The notes below the pieces were generated by a model. That model searched no databases and had not been told where the DNA came from. It saw only the letters and a list, made by a program, of their open reading frames with translations. Shown in pieces: positions 26,203 through 35,196 of a DNA stretch of 64,000 bases. The translations under genes and the position numbers were made by a program. Source of the DNA: Clostridium sp. (GTDB taxonomy: Bacteria > Bacillota > Clostridia > Clostridiales > Clostridiaceae). The DNA is taken from the NCBI GenBank assembly GCA_029851835.1, contig JARKVD010000004.1:27788-91787 (forward strand), in the 5' to 3' direction. Each line of letters opens with the position of its first letter. The stretch's first letter is position 1.

Positions 26203-27711
26203 ATGGAAAATAAGATGTTTTGTTTTCAATGTCAAGAATCTGCAGGATGTACAGGTTGCACCATAAGAGGAGTTTGCGGAAAGACTCCTGAACTTGCTAA
26301 GCTTCAAGACTTATTAATATACACAACAAGAGGATTAGCAGAGGTTGCTACAGCAGCAAGAACACAAGGAATAAAGGTCTTTTCAACAATAAATAAAGCG
26401 GTTACAATGAATCTGTTTGCCACTATAACCAATGCAAACTTTGATGATGAAGTTTTTTATAAAATGATTGAAGAAACTTTAAAATTAAAGGATCAATTGA
26501 TTAATGATTTAACAGATAGAAGTAGATTGTCTTCAATTGCAATATGGACTGCAATAGAAAAAGAAGAATTTAATAGAAAAGCTAGCAATGTTGGGGTTTT
26601 ATCTACAGCTAATGAGGATATTAGAAGTTTAAGAGAAATGATAACCTATGGATTAAAAGGATTAGCAGCATATATAAAACATGCTAATGCTTTAGGATAT
26701 GAGGATGAAGAGTTATGTGAATTTATGCAGAGAGCATTAGCATCTACAATAGATGACACTATGACCTTTGATGAGTATATAGCCCTTACCTTAGAAGTTG
26801 GAGAAGCGGGTGCAAAAGGTATGGCGCTTCTAGATAAAGCAAATACTGAGAGTTATGGACATCCTGAAATAACTAAAGTTAATATTGGTGTAGGAATAAA
26901 ACCTGGAATTTTAGTATCTGGTCATGATTTAAGGGATTTAGAGCAATTGTTAATTCAAACAGAAGGTACAGGTGTAGATGTATATACTCATTCAGAGATG
27001 CTTCCAGCGCACTATTACCCAGCTTTTAAGAAGTATTCTCATTTTGCAGGAAACTATGGAAATGCATGGTGGAAGCAAACAGAAGAATTTGAAAGCTTTA
27101 GAGGACCTATTTTAATGACTACCAATTGTATAGTGCCTCCTAGAGAGTCATATAATGATAAAATATTTACTACTGGAGCAGCTGGATATACAGGATGTAC
27201 ACATATAGAAGCAAATGGTGATGGAAAAAAAGATTTTTTTGCTATAATTGAGATGGCTAAGAAGTGTGAAGCTCCCATAGAAATTGAAAGAGGAGAAATC
27301 ATTGGGGGGGTTGCACATAATCAGGTATTAGCTTTAGCTGATAAAATTGTAGAAGCCGTTAAAGCTGGAGCTATAAAGAAGTTTTTTGTTATGGCTGGGT
27401 GTGATGGTAGACAAAAGAAAAGAGAATATTATACTGATTTTGCAAAAGCATTACCAAAGGATACGGTAATTTTAACAGCAGGTTGTGCAAAGTATAAATA
27501 TAATAAACTTGATTTAGGAGATATAGGGGGAATTCCTAGAGTATTGGATGCTGGACAATGTAATGATTCATACTCATTAGCATTAATAGCATTAAAGCTT
27601 AAAGAAGTATTTGGACTAGAGGATATTAATGAATTGCCGATTGCCTTTAATATTGCATGGTATGAGCAAAAGGCTGTAATAGTTCTTTTATTAAGAGCTA
27701 GATTACAATAA
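26203..27711 (+). CDS. hcp: Hybrid cluster protein (Hcp), C-terminally shortened
   Basis: A 502-residue hybrid cluster protein, which acts on hydroxylamine or nitric oxide. The N-terminal Cys cluster is [19 protein letters not shown], and the hybrid-cluster ligands are recognisable ([58 protein letters not shown]). The protein stops eleven residues after WYEQKAV with LLLRARLQ. Known Hcp proteins are about 550 residues and continue after this point with a conserved region (LGVKNIRLGPTLPAF-like). No trace of that region is found in any frame of the 105 bp to the next gene, so it was deleted, not frameshifted. ATG 26203 has AAGGAGAG upstream. All cluster ligands remain, but activity is uncertain. 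Confidence 0.85.
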   Translation: MENKMFCFQCQESAGCTGCTIRGVCGKTPELAKLQDLLIYTTRGLAEVATAARTQGIKVFSTINKAVTMNLFATITNANFDDEVFYKMIEETLKLKDQLINDLTDRSRLSSIAIWTAIEKEEFNRKASNVGVLSTANEDIRSLREMITYGLKGLAAYIKHANALGYEDEELCEFMQRALASTIDDTMTFDEYIALTLEVGEAGAKGMALLDKANTESYGHPEITKVNIGVGIKPGILVSGHDLRDLEQLLIQTEGTGVDVYTHSEMLPAHYYPAFKKYSHFAGNYGNAWWKQTEEFESFRGPILMTTNCIVPPRESYNDKIFTTGAAGYTGCTHIEANGDGKKDFFAIIEMAKKCEAPIEIERGEIIGGVAHNQVLALADKIVEAVKAGAIKKFFVMAGCDGRQKKREYYTDFAKALPKDTVILTAGCAKYKYNKLDLGDIGGIPRVLDAGQCNDSYSLALIALKLKEVFGLEDINELPIAFNIAWYEQKAVIVLLLRARLQ

Positions 27712-27816
27712 AAAGTGGTTTTATAAAATTCATGATATTTTATTGTATAATTGTTATATATTTAGTTATAATTTAATTAATCTATTGAATTGTTAAATTA
27801 AGGGGAGGAGAAGCTT

Positions 27817-28302
27817 ATGAAGAAACGAGAAGACTATATCTCATGGAATGATTATTTTATGAGTATTTCTATACTTTCAGGTATGAGGAGCAAAGATCCA
27901 TCTACACAGGTTGGAGCTTGTATAGTAGATGTCAATAATAGAATTATTTCCATAGGATATAATGGTTTTATAAATGGATGTAGTGATGAAGATTTTCCAT
28001 GGGCTAGGGACGGAGAGTTTTTAGAAACTAAATATCCATATGTAGTACATGCGGAGCAGAACGCAATTTTAAATGCAAGAGGAAAGTCTTTAGAAGGATG
28101 TAGAATATATGTTAATCTATTTCCTTGCCATGAGTGTGCAAGAAATATTATACAATCAGGAATTAAAGAAGTATATTATTTAAGTGATAAATATGCTGAT
28201 ACTGATTCAATAAAAGCATCTAAATATATGTTTAATAAAGCTGGGGTAAAACAAATTCAGTTATCTCCTAATGTGGATAAAATTGAAATAAATTTAAGGT
28301 AA
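27817..28302 (+). CDS. Deoxycytidylate (dCMP) deaminase
   Basis: A 161-residue zinc-dependent deaminase, ComEB-like. The zinc site is VVHAEQNAI (His plus catalytic Glu) and PCHEC (two Cys). The N-terminal SKDPSTQVGACIVD and IGYNGF segments match dCMP deaminases, which convert dCMP to dUMP for dTTP synthesis. AGGGGAGGAG precedes the ATG. The next genes are nrdD, nrdG and nupC, so this is a nucleotide-metabolism neighbourhood although each has its own signals. Confidence 0.9.
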   Translation: MKKREDYISWNDYFMSISILSGMRSKDPSTQVGACIVDVNNRIISIGYNGFINGCSDEDFPWARDGEFLETKYPYVVHAEQNAILNARGKSLEGCRIYVNLFPCHECARNIIQSGIKEVYYLSDKYADTDSIKASKYMFNKAGVKQIQLSPNVDKIEINLR

Positions 28303-28304
28303 TT

Positions 28305-28342
28305 GAAAAAAAGTCGTATCATATAATGGTGCGATTTTTTTT
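28305..28342 (+). terminator. Terminator of the dCMP deaminase gene
   Basis: TCGTATCA / TGGTGCGA stem (two G-U pairs), extended by an A-run and T-run on either side, ending in TTTTTTTT. Confidence 0.7.
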
Positions 28343-28532
28343 ATCAGTAAGTTTAAGTTTTCTTTCTTAATTTACACAAAATTATATATATTTACAATTT
28401 ATAAATGAAATGCATGGGTAAAAATGTAAAATTGCAAAGCGTTGAAATCACTAATATATAAAGCTGTTCAAAAAAAGTCAATGGATTTTAGAAAATAAAC
28501 TTAAGAAAATAATGTGCAAAAACATTGATAAT

Positions 28533-28548
28533 ATACTATATGTGGTAT
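28533..28548 (+). promoter_or_regulatory. NrdR box 1
   Basis: ATACTATATGTGGTAT fits the NrdR box consensus (ACACWATATNTNGTNT-like). It is 58 bp before the nrdD start codon and 31 bp from box 2. Confidence 0.7.
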
Positions 28549-28563
28549 AGAATAGTCGTTATG

Positions 28564-28579
28564 ATACTAGATATGGTAT
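28564..28579 (+). promoter_or_regulatory. NrdR box 2
   Basis: ATACTAGATATGGTAT, 31 bp start-to-start from box 1, i.e. three helical turns, the spacing typical of paired NrdR sites that repress ribonucleotide reductase genes when dATP is high. Confidence 0.7.
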
Positions 28580-28605
28580 TCTAGGTTGTGCTAGGAGGAT
28601 ATTTT

Positions 28606-30735
28606 ATGCTTAGAGAATTAAAGATTATTAAGAGAAACGGCAGTATTGTTGAGTTTGATAAAGATAAGATTGAGCATGCAATACTAAAGGCTATGAAAAA
28701 TGGAAGCGGGATTTATGAGCCAGAAATTGCAAAGAAAATTGCTGAAGACATAGAAGGTATTTGTAAGAAAAATACAACTTCACCTACTGTATACCAGGTA
28801 GAAGAAATGGTATATAAAACATTAATTACATATAAACAAGAACTAACAGCAAGAGCTTATGAAGGATATAGAGCGGTACAATCCTTTAAAAGAGAAATAA
28901 ACACAACAGATGACAGCATACTAGGACTTTTAGATAAAAGTAACGAAGACGTATTAAATGAAAACTCTAATAAAAATGGAGTATTAGCATCAACGCAAAG
29001 AGATTTAGTTGCAGGTGAAGTATCAAAGGATATATCAAGAAGAAAATTAATACCAGCACATATTGTACATGCTCATGATGAAGGGGTATTGCACTATCAT
29101 GATATGGATTATGCAATGCAGCCAATTCATAACTGCATGCTTATTAATTTAGAAGATATGCTTACTAATGGGACAGTTATAAATAATAAACTAGTAGAAA
29201 GTCCAAAGTCTTTTGGAACAGCTTGCACCATTGTAACACAGATAATTGCTCAGATTGCCAGCGGTCAATATGGTGGAAATACAATAACAATTAAACATAT
29301 AGCACCTTTTTTAAGGGTGTCTTATGACAAATATTATAATAGATATAAGAAAAAGTACTCTGAAGAAATGGCTCGTGAATTAGCAGAAGAAAGAATGATA
29401 GAAGAACTGAAGTCAGGTATTCAGACTATTAGATACCAGCTTTCTACATTACACACAAGTAATGGTCAAGCTCCATTCTCAACAATTTACCTTGAAATTG
29501 AAGAAGGTAGTGAGTATGAAAGAGAGATGGCTTTAATTTGTGAAGAAATGATTCTTCAAAGGCTTGAGGGGATGAAAAACTATAAAGGGCAGTCAATAGG
29601 AGAAGAATTTCCTAAGCTTGTTTATTTATTGGATGAACATAACTGTCTAGAGGGTGGAAAATACGATTATATAACAAGGCTTGCGGCTCAGTGTAATACT
29701 AAAAGATTAGTCCCAGATTATCAATCAGCTAAAATTATGAGAATGAACTATGAAGGTAATACTTTCCCTCCAATGGGATGTAGATCTCACTTAAGTCCAT
29801 GGAAAGATGAAAATGGAAATTATAAGTGGTACGGAAGGTTTAATCAAGGTGTTATTTCTTTAAACTTAGTTCAAGTTGCGTTAACTGCAGATAAAGATAT
29901 GAATAAGTTCTGGGAAATTCTTGAAGAAAGATTACAGCTTTGTAAAGAAGCTTTATTAGTTAGGCATAATCTTTTATTAGGAACAACTTCAGATGTATCC
30001 CCAATACACTGGCAACATGGTGGAATAGCGAGACTTAAAAAAGGGGAAAAAATAGATGAGTTATTAAAAGATGGTTACTCAACTTTATCTTTAGGATATG
30101 TTGGTGTGTATGAAATGACTCAAGCAATGTTAGGAGTTTCCCATACAACTAAAGAGGGAGAAGAATTTGCTCTTAAGGTAATGAATCATTTAAATAATAC
30201 ATGCCAGAAGTGGAAGGCTGAGACAGGATTAGGTTTTGGCTTATATGGAACACCAGGTGAAAGCTTAACTTCAAGGTTCTGCAGAATTGATAAGCAGAAA
30301 TTTGGGGAGATTAAGAATGTAACAGATAGAATGTATTATACGAACTCATACCATGTTCATGTTAGTGAAGAGATAGATGCATTTAGCAAGCTAAAATTCG
30401 AGAGTCAGTTTCACAATATAAGCTTAGGTGGATGCATAAGCTATGTTGAGGTTCCAGATATGAGTAAAAACTTAGAGGCTGTTGAACAGATAATTAACTA
30501 TATCTATCATAATATTCAATATGCAGAGATTAATACTAAACCAGATGTATGCTATAAATGTGGATATACAGGAGAAATTAAACTTGATGAAGGTTTAGAG
30601 TGGTATTGTCCAAACTGTGGAAATAAAGATAAAAATGAAATGCAGGTTATGAGAAGAACTTGTGGATATATAGGCTCTAATATGTGGGGCAAAGGTCGTA
30701 CTCAAGAGATAGGACAAAGGGTGCTTCACTTATAA
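28606..30735 (+). CDS. nrdD: Anaerobic ribonucleoside-triphosphate reductase
   Basis: A 709-residue class III ribonucleotide reductase. An ATP-cone allosteric domain occupies the first 95 residues (IIKRNGSIVEFDKDKIEHAI). The barrel follows, with HTSNGQAPFS and NHLNNTCQKWK segments. Near the C-terminus a zinc site (CYKCGYTGE, CPNCGNK) precedes the glycyl radical loop RRTCGYIGSNMWGKGR. It reduces NTPs to dNTPs in the absence of oxygen and needs NrdG to form the radical. ATG 28606 has AGGAGG upstream. Two NrdR boxes lie in the promoter region. Confidence 0.96.
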   Translation: MLRELKIIKRNGSIVEFDKDKIEHAILKAMKNGSGIYEPEIAKKIAEDIEGICKKNTTSPTVYQVEEMVYKTLITYKQELTARAYEGYRAVQSFKREINTTDDSILGLLDKSNEDVLNENSNKNGVLASTQRDLVAGEVSKDISRRKLIPAHIVHAHDEGVLHYHDMDYAMQPIHNCMLINLEDMLTNGTVINNKLVESPKSFGTACTIVTQIIAQIASGQYGGNTITIKHIAPFLRVSYDKYYNRYKKKYSEEMARELAEERMIEELKSGIQTIRYQLSTLHTSNGQAPFSTIYLEIEEGSEYEREMALICEEMILQRLEGMKNYKGQSIGEEFPKLVYLLDEHNCLEGGKYDYITRLAAQCNTKRLVPDYQSAKIMRMNYEGNTFPPMGCRSHLSPWKDENGNYKWYGRFNQGVISLNLVQVALTADKDMNKFWEILEERLQLCKEALLVRHNLLLGTTSDVSPIHWQHGGIARLKKGEKIDELLKDGYSTLSLGYVGVYEMTQAMLGVSHTTKEGEEFALKVMNHLNNTCQKWKAETGLGFGLYGTPGESLTSRFCRIDKQKFGEIKNVTDRMYYTNSYHVHVSEEIDAFSKLKFESQFHNISLGGCISYVEVPDMSKNLEAVEQIINYIYHNIQYAEINTKPDVCYKCGYTGEIKLDEGLEWYCPNCGNKDKNEMQVMRRTCGYIGSNMWGKGRTQEIGQRVLHL

Positions 30736-30743
30736 TTAAGAAA

Positions 30744-30810
30744 ACCCATTCTCATATTAAATCGAATGAGTAAGTTCGACTAACAAGATCGAAGAGTTGG
30801 AGTCTCACTT
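30744..30810 (+). repeat. Dispersed hairpin repeat, copy 3, between nrdD and nrdG
   Basis: The head hairpin here is CATTC / GAATG in place of ACTCCTT / AAGGAGT: both arms have changed so that pairing is kept. Then TAAGTTCG (30771-30778), an AAC...GTT stem, and CTCACTT (30804-30810). It occupies the nrdD-nrdG gap and ends 17 bp before the AAGGAGG site of nrdG. Confidence 0.7.
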
Positions 30811-30837
30811 CTGGACACTAACTTAAGGAGGAAAAGT

Positions 30838-31344
30838 ATGAGGTATGCTAAGATAAAGGATAATGATGTTGCTAATGGAATTGGAATAACTATGTCTGTA
30901 TGGACTCAAGGATGTCCACATCACTGTGAAGGATGCTTCAATGCAGAAACTTGGAATTTTGAAGGTGGAGATGAATTTACTGATGAAAATCTTAAATATG
31001 TTTTAGAAAATGTAGATAAGAATCAGGTTAAAAGAAATTTAGCTGTGCTTGGTGGTGAGCCGCTTTGTCCTGAAAATATAGATGGGGTATTGGAGCTTTG
31101 TAGAGAATTTAAAAATATGTATCCAAATAAAAAAATATATCTTTGGTCAGGCTATGTATTTGAGGAATTTAATGAAAAGCAAAGGGAAATACTAAAGTAT
31201 GTTGACATACTTATAGATGGCCCATTTCAACTCCAAAGTAGAAATTTATCCCTTACTCTTAGAGGCTCATTGAACCAAAGAGTTATTGATGTTAAAAAGA
31301 CTTTAGAAAATAATTTATTGGTGTTAAGTTCTTTGAATTCTTAA
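30838..31344 (+). CDS. nrdG: Anaerobic ribonucleotide reductase activating protein
   Basis: A 168-residue radical SAM enzyme with the 4Fe-4S motif GCPHHCEGC (CxxxCxxC, about residues 26-33) and an SAM-contact region LGGEPLCPEN. It generates the glycyl radical on NrdD. AAGGAGG precedes the ATG by 7 nt. It follows nrdD by 102 bp, a gap filled by a structured repeat with no clear terminator, so it is probably in the same transcript. Confidence 0.95.
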   Translation: MRYAKIKDNDVANGIGITMSVWTQGCPHHCEGCFNAETWNFEGGDEFTDENLKYVLENVDKNQVKRNLAVLGGEPLCPENIDGVLELCREFKNMYPNKKIYLWSGYVFEEFNEKQREILKYVDILIDGPFQLQSRNLSLTLRGSLNQRVIDVKKTLENNLLVLSSLNS

Positions 31345-31370
31345 CATTTAAATAAAAAGTATATTTATTG

Positions 31371-31413
31371 TATAGGCCTTATCTGTGTGTTAACATGGGT
31401 AAGGCTATATTAA
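31371..31413 (+). terminator. Hairpin between nrdG and nupC
   Basis: TATAGGCCTTA / TAAGGCTATA stem with one bulged G and an 18-nt loop, then TTAATTTATTTTA. It may terminate nrdDG transcription or act in the nupC leader. Confidence 0.5.
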
Positions 31414-31448
31414 TTTATTTTACGAAAGATGAAAGGGTTGAAAAAAAT

Positions 31449-32615
31449 ATGGAGAAACTATTTTCAATTATAGGTATGGTAATATGTATTGGTGTAGCAT
31501 ATCTATTTTCAACAGAGAAGAAAAATATTCAATGGAGAAGTGTACTTGTAGCCTTCTTTGGACAAATTTTATTAGCAATTTTGCTTATAAAAACACCTTT
31601 ATGGAAAGGAATAGAGTGGTTAGCTAACGGCTTTACATGGGTTATCAATCAATCTACAGAGGGAATAAACTTTGTATTTGGAGGTATAACAGAAAACTAT
31701 GTGTTTTTCATAAATGCATTACTTCCAATAGTATTTATAAGTGCACTAATGGGAATATTATTTCATTTTAATGTTTTACAAAAGTTTATTTCAATAGTAG
31801 GGAAGCTTGTAGCAAGAGTTTTAAAGGTAGATACTTTGGTTGCAGTAAATGGTGTAGCTAATATGTTCTTAGGGCAGTCAGAAAGCCTATTTGTAACTAA
31901 GTCATATCTTCCTAATGCTAAGGATTCAGTTATCTTTGCAACTCTTGTAGGTGGCATGACATCAATTAGTGCATCAGTAGTTGGATTATATACATCCTAT
32001 GGAGCATCAATGGAATGGATTATAGTATCAATGCCATTGACTGTGTTTAGCACTTTTGTTTTAACTCAAATAATAATGCCTACGGAGTATGATGCTGGTA
32101 AAATTGAAATTGAAGATGATAAGGGTGTTAATGTTATCGAAACAATGATGAACTATGCAATGGCTGGATTTAAAGGTGTAATTGGAATAGCAGTAGCATT
32201 AATTGTATTCTTATCTTTAGTTGCAATGATAAATAACTTCATAGGAATTTTTGCACCAGGAGTAACACTTCAATCTATGCTTGGAATAATATTCAAACCA
32301 TTAGCTGTTTTAATGGGAGTTCCATCAGAGGAGCTTAAATTAGCATCAGAAATATTAGCTACAAAGCTTGTTACTAATGAAGCTGTTGCTTTTGGATTAC
32401 CACAGTTTGCTATGCTTACAGCTAATACAAAGGCTATGATAACAACTGCACTTTGTGGTTTTGCAGGTATTGGAAGTATCGGGATACTAATTGGAGGATA
32501 CTCAGCAGTAGCACCAAATAAGATTAATGTAGTGGCAAAACTTGGGGTGAAAGCCCTTATAGTTGCAACAGCAGTAAATTTATTAACAGGAGCTGTAGTT
32601 GGTCTAGTGCTATAA
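31449..32615 (+). CDS. nupC: Concentrative nucleoside transporter (NupC family)
   Basis: A 388-residue membrane protein with eight or more helices. Family signatures are LLIKTPLWKGIEWLANGF, VNGVANMFLGQSESLFVTK (nucleoside-binding region) and FGLPQFAML near TANTKAMITTALCGFAGIGSIGI. It imports nucleosides by ion symport. The ATG at 31449 is preferred, since family members begin close to this point and GAAAGGG lies upstream; longer in-frame reading to 31368 runs through a hairpin. It may supply nucleosides for salvage beside nrdDG. Confidence 0.88.
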   Translation: MEKLFSIIGMVICIGVAYLFSTEKKNIQWRSVLVAFFGQILLAILLIKTPLWKGIEWLANGFTWVINQSTEGINFVFGGITENYVFFINALLPIVFISALMGILFHFNVLQKFISIVGKLVARVLKVDTLVAVNGVANMFLGQSESLFVTKSYLPNAKDSVIFATLVGGMTSISASVVGLYTSYGASMEWIIVSMPLTVFSTFVLTQIIMPTEYDAGKIEIEDDKGVNVIETMMNYAMAGFKGVIGIAVALIVFLSLVAMINNFIGIFAPGVTLQSMLGIIFKPLAVLMGVPSEELKLASEILATKLVTNEAVAFGLPQFAMLTANTKAMITTALCGFAGIGSIGILIGGYSAVAPNKINVVAKLGVKALIVATAVNLLTGAVVGLVL

Positions 32616-32644
32616 ATTTTTAAAAGTTTATAAGAGATTATTAT

Positions 32645-32694
32645 AAAAAAGAATCCTTGATTAAGTTAACTATTAATATCAAGGATTCTTTTTT
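32645..32694 (+). terminator. Terminator of nupC
   Basis: AAAAAAGAATCCTTGAT / ATCAAGGATTCTTTTTT, perfect 17-bp stem with a 16-nt loop, ending in the T-run. Confidence 0.92.
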
Positions 32695-32847
32695 AGCTTG
32701 GTATAGTGGACATGCAATAGTTCATATAATGTAAGATGAGAAAATTATATAATTTCATTGAAATTAGGATGAAGAAATAAGTTAAATTGTGTATCAATTC
32801 CAATTGTACTGCATTTATAATAGTATAGTAATATAAGGAGGGTATAC

Positions 32848-33330
32848 ATGGAAATTAATAATTTTCTTAATATGGACTTTTTGGCTGGCTTCGCTGGTAC
32901 TATTGTTGGGGTAGAACTAATGGTTTATAGTACTAAAGAATTACCATTTATAAAAAAGATTCCTACTAGGATTTATACATTCTTATTAGCCGTGATTCAC
33001 CTTTTTATAGTAAAATACGTCACGGGAACATTTGATTTAGCCTTAGGAAGTGTATATTTATTAATTATAAATTCGTTTTTAATTTCAACTGTTTTGTGTG
33101 GTGGATATGATATAGCCATTGGAAATATTCAGATTCCGGAGATTATAAATGGAAAGAAGAAAAATGTTATTATAGATGTTCAAACAGGTGATGATAATCA
33201 ACAGAATAAAAGTACAGAAAGCTCTACGACAACAATAGATAATACTACTTCTCCAGTTATATCTGATGAGAAAGTTCCCAGTTTAAGTAATAGAAGAAGA
33301 AATAGCAATATAAATGACAAAACAACTTAG
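32848..33330 (+). CDS. Holin-like small membrane protein
   Basis: A 160-residue protein. Two or three hydrophobic helices occupy the first 90 residues (FLAGFAGTIVGVELMVYS, RIYTFLLAVIHLFIVKYV, LALGSVYLLIINSFLIS), with a LPFIKKIPTR turn like that in clostridial phage-type holins; the rest is a polar, Ser/Thr/Asn-rich cytoplasmic tail. AAGGAGGG precedes the ATG. No lysin or phage gene lies nearby, so it is a stand-alone holin-like gene of unknown role. A terminator separates it from the agr-like cluster. Confidence 0.55.
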   Translation: MEINNFLNMDFLAGFAGTIVGVELMVYSTKELPFIKKIPTRIYTFLLAVIHLFIVKYVTGTFDLALGSVYLLIINSFLISTVLCGGYDIAIGNIQIPEIINGKKKNVIIDVQTGDDNQQNKSTESSTTTIDNTTSPVISDEKVPSLSNRRRNSNINDKTT

Positions 33331-33362
33331 TTATGTGGTTAATTAATTACAAATTTATATAT

Positions 33363-33396
33363 AAAAGGTGTCAATCTATGATACCTTTTGTTTTTT
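33363..33396 (+). terminator. Terminator of the holin-like gene
   Basis: AAAAGGTGTC / GATACCTTTT (one G-U pair), 7-nt loop, tail GTTTTTTT. Confidence 0.88.
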
Positions 33397-33421
33397 TATT
33401 TTAAAATATAACTAATTTATA

Positions 33422-33450
33422 TGGAAAAATAATGGAATGGATAGTATAAT
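33422..33450 (+). promoter_or_regulatory. Candidate promoter of the agr-like operon
   Basis: TGGAAA (33422-33427), a 17-bp spacer and a perfect TATAAT (33445-33450) lie 76 bp before the first gene of the cluster. The -35 match is only four of six. Confidence 0.45.
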
Positions 33451-33525
33451 GTATGTTATAGAAAAAAAATCCAGAATTACATAGAAAGATTATACAAAGT
33501 TTTAGTTGACTTGCTGGGAGGAAAT

Positions 33526-34086
33526 ATGATAGAGACCATATTAATAGCCTTTTTAGTGGCCAAAATAAAAGGATACGATATTAAACCTATATTTAAAAGC
33601 TGGGCTGTTTATCCTATCATAGTTATGGAAATCATTAATTGTGTTGTACAAGTTATGATTTTTTCAGGTGATTATTCTGCGGTAGGTTATTTAGCTATGT
33701 CTAAAAGCTTTTATTTGGCAATATATTTATGTTTAGTGTATAAATATGAAATTTATAGCAGTGCAATTATTGGGTCTGTATTTATGATTGGCGGAGGTTT
33801 GTTAAACGATTTAGCAATTAAAGCTAATAATGGCTCTATGCCAGTTTATCCAACATTGTCTTATTTAACAGGATATACAAGTAAAGATATGTTTTCTATT
33901 GTTGATGACATACATGTATTAGGCACTGCAGAAACAAATTTGAAGATATTAACTGATTTTATAGATTTGGGGTACAGTGTTTTAAGTATTGGAGACGTAC
34001 TTATAAGAGTGTTTGTGTTTTTAATAATTTATAATGCTATAAAGAAAGCAAATACAGTGACAGCAGAGGGGGAAATTACATGTTAA
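33526..34086 (+). CDS. DUF5317-like membrane protein of the agr-like locus
   Basis: A 186-residue protein with about five membrane helices. The segment GGGLLNDLAIKANNGSMPVYP matches the GN-x-LN-x-NGG-x-MPV type motif of DUF5317 proteins. Function is unknown. ATG 33526 has GGGAGG just upstream (the TTG at 33511 precedes it). The gene overlaps the next by 7 bp, so translation is coupled with the AgrC-like membrane protein and AgrB. Similar small membrane proteins accompany some clostridial agr loci, which makes a role in signal export or sensing possible (inference). Confidence 0.65.
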   Translation: MIETILIAFLVAKIKGYDIKPIFKSWAVYPIIVMEIINCVVQVMIFSGDYSAVGYLAMSKSFYLAIYLCLVYKYEIYSSAIIGSVFMIGGGLLNDLAIKANNGSMPVYPTLSYLTGYTSKDMFSIVDDIHVLGTAETNLKILTDFIDLGYSVLSIGDVLIRVFVFLIIYNAIKKANTVTAEGEITC

Positions 34087-34547
34087 AGTTATCAGCATTT
34101 GAATTAATAGTAAGAACGATACCAGAGGTATTTATGCTGATATTTGCATCGTACGCATTTTCAAAGACTAAAGTTGATTGGAATAAATATTTTTTATCGT
34201 CAATTATTCTAAGTATTTGTGTTTTTGCTATTAGGTTATTACCTATAAACTATGGAGTACATACTATACTAAATATTATAGTATTGACAGTTATTGTTAT
34301 ACATATTAATAAGATTGATACGATTAAAGCAATAAAATCCTCTATAATTACACCTATATTGTTATTTATTTTAGAAGGTGTAAATGTAATGTTTTTACGA
34401 ATAACAGTTGCAGATAAATTAGATGCTATTGTTACGGATCCAAGATTAAAAACTTTATATACATTACCTTCATTATTAGGTTTAATACTAATAGTGTGTT
34501 TATATTACTATAAAATGAAGAAGGAAAATAAATTGAAGTATGTTTAG
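34080..34547 (+). CDS. Kinase-less membrane protein resembling an AgrC/VirS sensor domain
   Basis: A 155-residue protein of five or six membrane helices (for example ELIVRTIPEVFMLIFASYAF, YFLSSIILSICVFAIRLLPI, VHTILNIIVLTVIVIHI, LPSLLGLILIVCLYYY). The pattern RTIPE...LPINYGVHTILNI recalls the N-terminal peptide-sensing half of AgrC/VirS-type histidine kinases, but the chain ends in a short basic tail with no dimerisation or ATPase domain. Its start overlaps the upstream gene by 7 bp and its end overlaps agrB by 8 bp. It could be a signal receptor or an AgrB helper; the resemblance is by eye and tentative. Confidence 0.5.
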   Translation: MLKLSAFELIVRTIPEVFMLIFASYAFSKTKVDWNKYFLSSIILSICVFAIRLLPINYGVHTILNIIVLTVIVIHINKIDTIKAIKSSIITPILLFILEGVNVMFLRITVADKLDAIVTDPRLKTLYTLPSLLGLILIVCLYYYKMKKENKLKYV

Positions 34548-35172
34548 TGTAGAAAAAATAAGTAATAAAATTTCAAATAGTATAACAAAAGAGTTGGAAT
34601 TAGATGAAAATAAAAAATCTGTTGTAAATTATGGCATTTTTGCTATAATGCACACTGCACTGTCAGTAGGATTTGTTATAGTTTTTGGGGCTTTGTTCAA
34701 TGTTTTAATTGAGGCTTTAATTATAACATTAACCATTAGTATTTTAAGGAAGAATGCAGGTGGAGCTCATGCCAGTTCACCAGGGATATGTGCTTTTGTA
34801 GGTACAGTTTTAAGTGTTGGTATGGCAATAGTAATAAAAAACATAAATTTAAATGTGAATGCTATTATTGTAATAAGTACACTAATTTTTATATGGTCAT
34901 TCATTATAGTGTACAAGCTTGCACCAGTAGATAGTCCATCAAAACCAATTAGAACTGATACAAAACGAAAAAGGTTAAAGAAAAGCTCTATACTAATTCT
35001 AATTGTATATCTAGTAATTGTAATAGGAAATATTATATGCTATTATGCAACGCAAAAAGTAGATTTATTGGTGTACTCAGGATGCATTCATATAGGTTTG
35101 CTGTGGCAGATATTTTCACTAACAAAAATTGGACATATAGTATTAGGTAAATTAGATGCTTTATTTAAATAA
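34540..35172 (+). CDS. agrB: AgrB, autoinducing-peptide processing endopeptidase
   Basis: A 210-residue membrane protease. The catalytic motif RKNAGGAHASSPGIC places His77 and Cys84, the same positions and spacing as in staphylococcal AgrB, so the active site is intact. Four to six membrane helices follow, with a conserved LAPVDSPSKPI loop. It cuts the AgrD precursor after the thiolactone ring and joins the ring. It overlaps the previous gene by 8 bp and agrD begins 24 bp after its stop. No AgrC kinase or AgrA regulator is found nearby. Confidence 0.93.
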   Translation: MFSVEKISNKISNSITKELELDENKKSVVNYGIFAIMHTALSVGFVIVFGALFNVLIEALIITLTISILRKNAGGAHASSPGICAFVGTVLSVGMAIVIKNINLNVNAIIVISTLIFIWSFIIVYKLAPVDSPSKPIRTDTKRKRLKKSSILILIVYLVIVIGNIICYYATQKVDLLVYSGCIHIGLLWQIFSLTKIGHIVLGKLDALFK

Positions 35173-35196
35173 ATTTTAATTGAAGGAGGGGATTTT

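Noticed and set aside
32848..33330. Holin-like gene as the edge of a prophage
   Set aside because: No lysin, integrase, structural genes or attachment-site repeats are present on either side.
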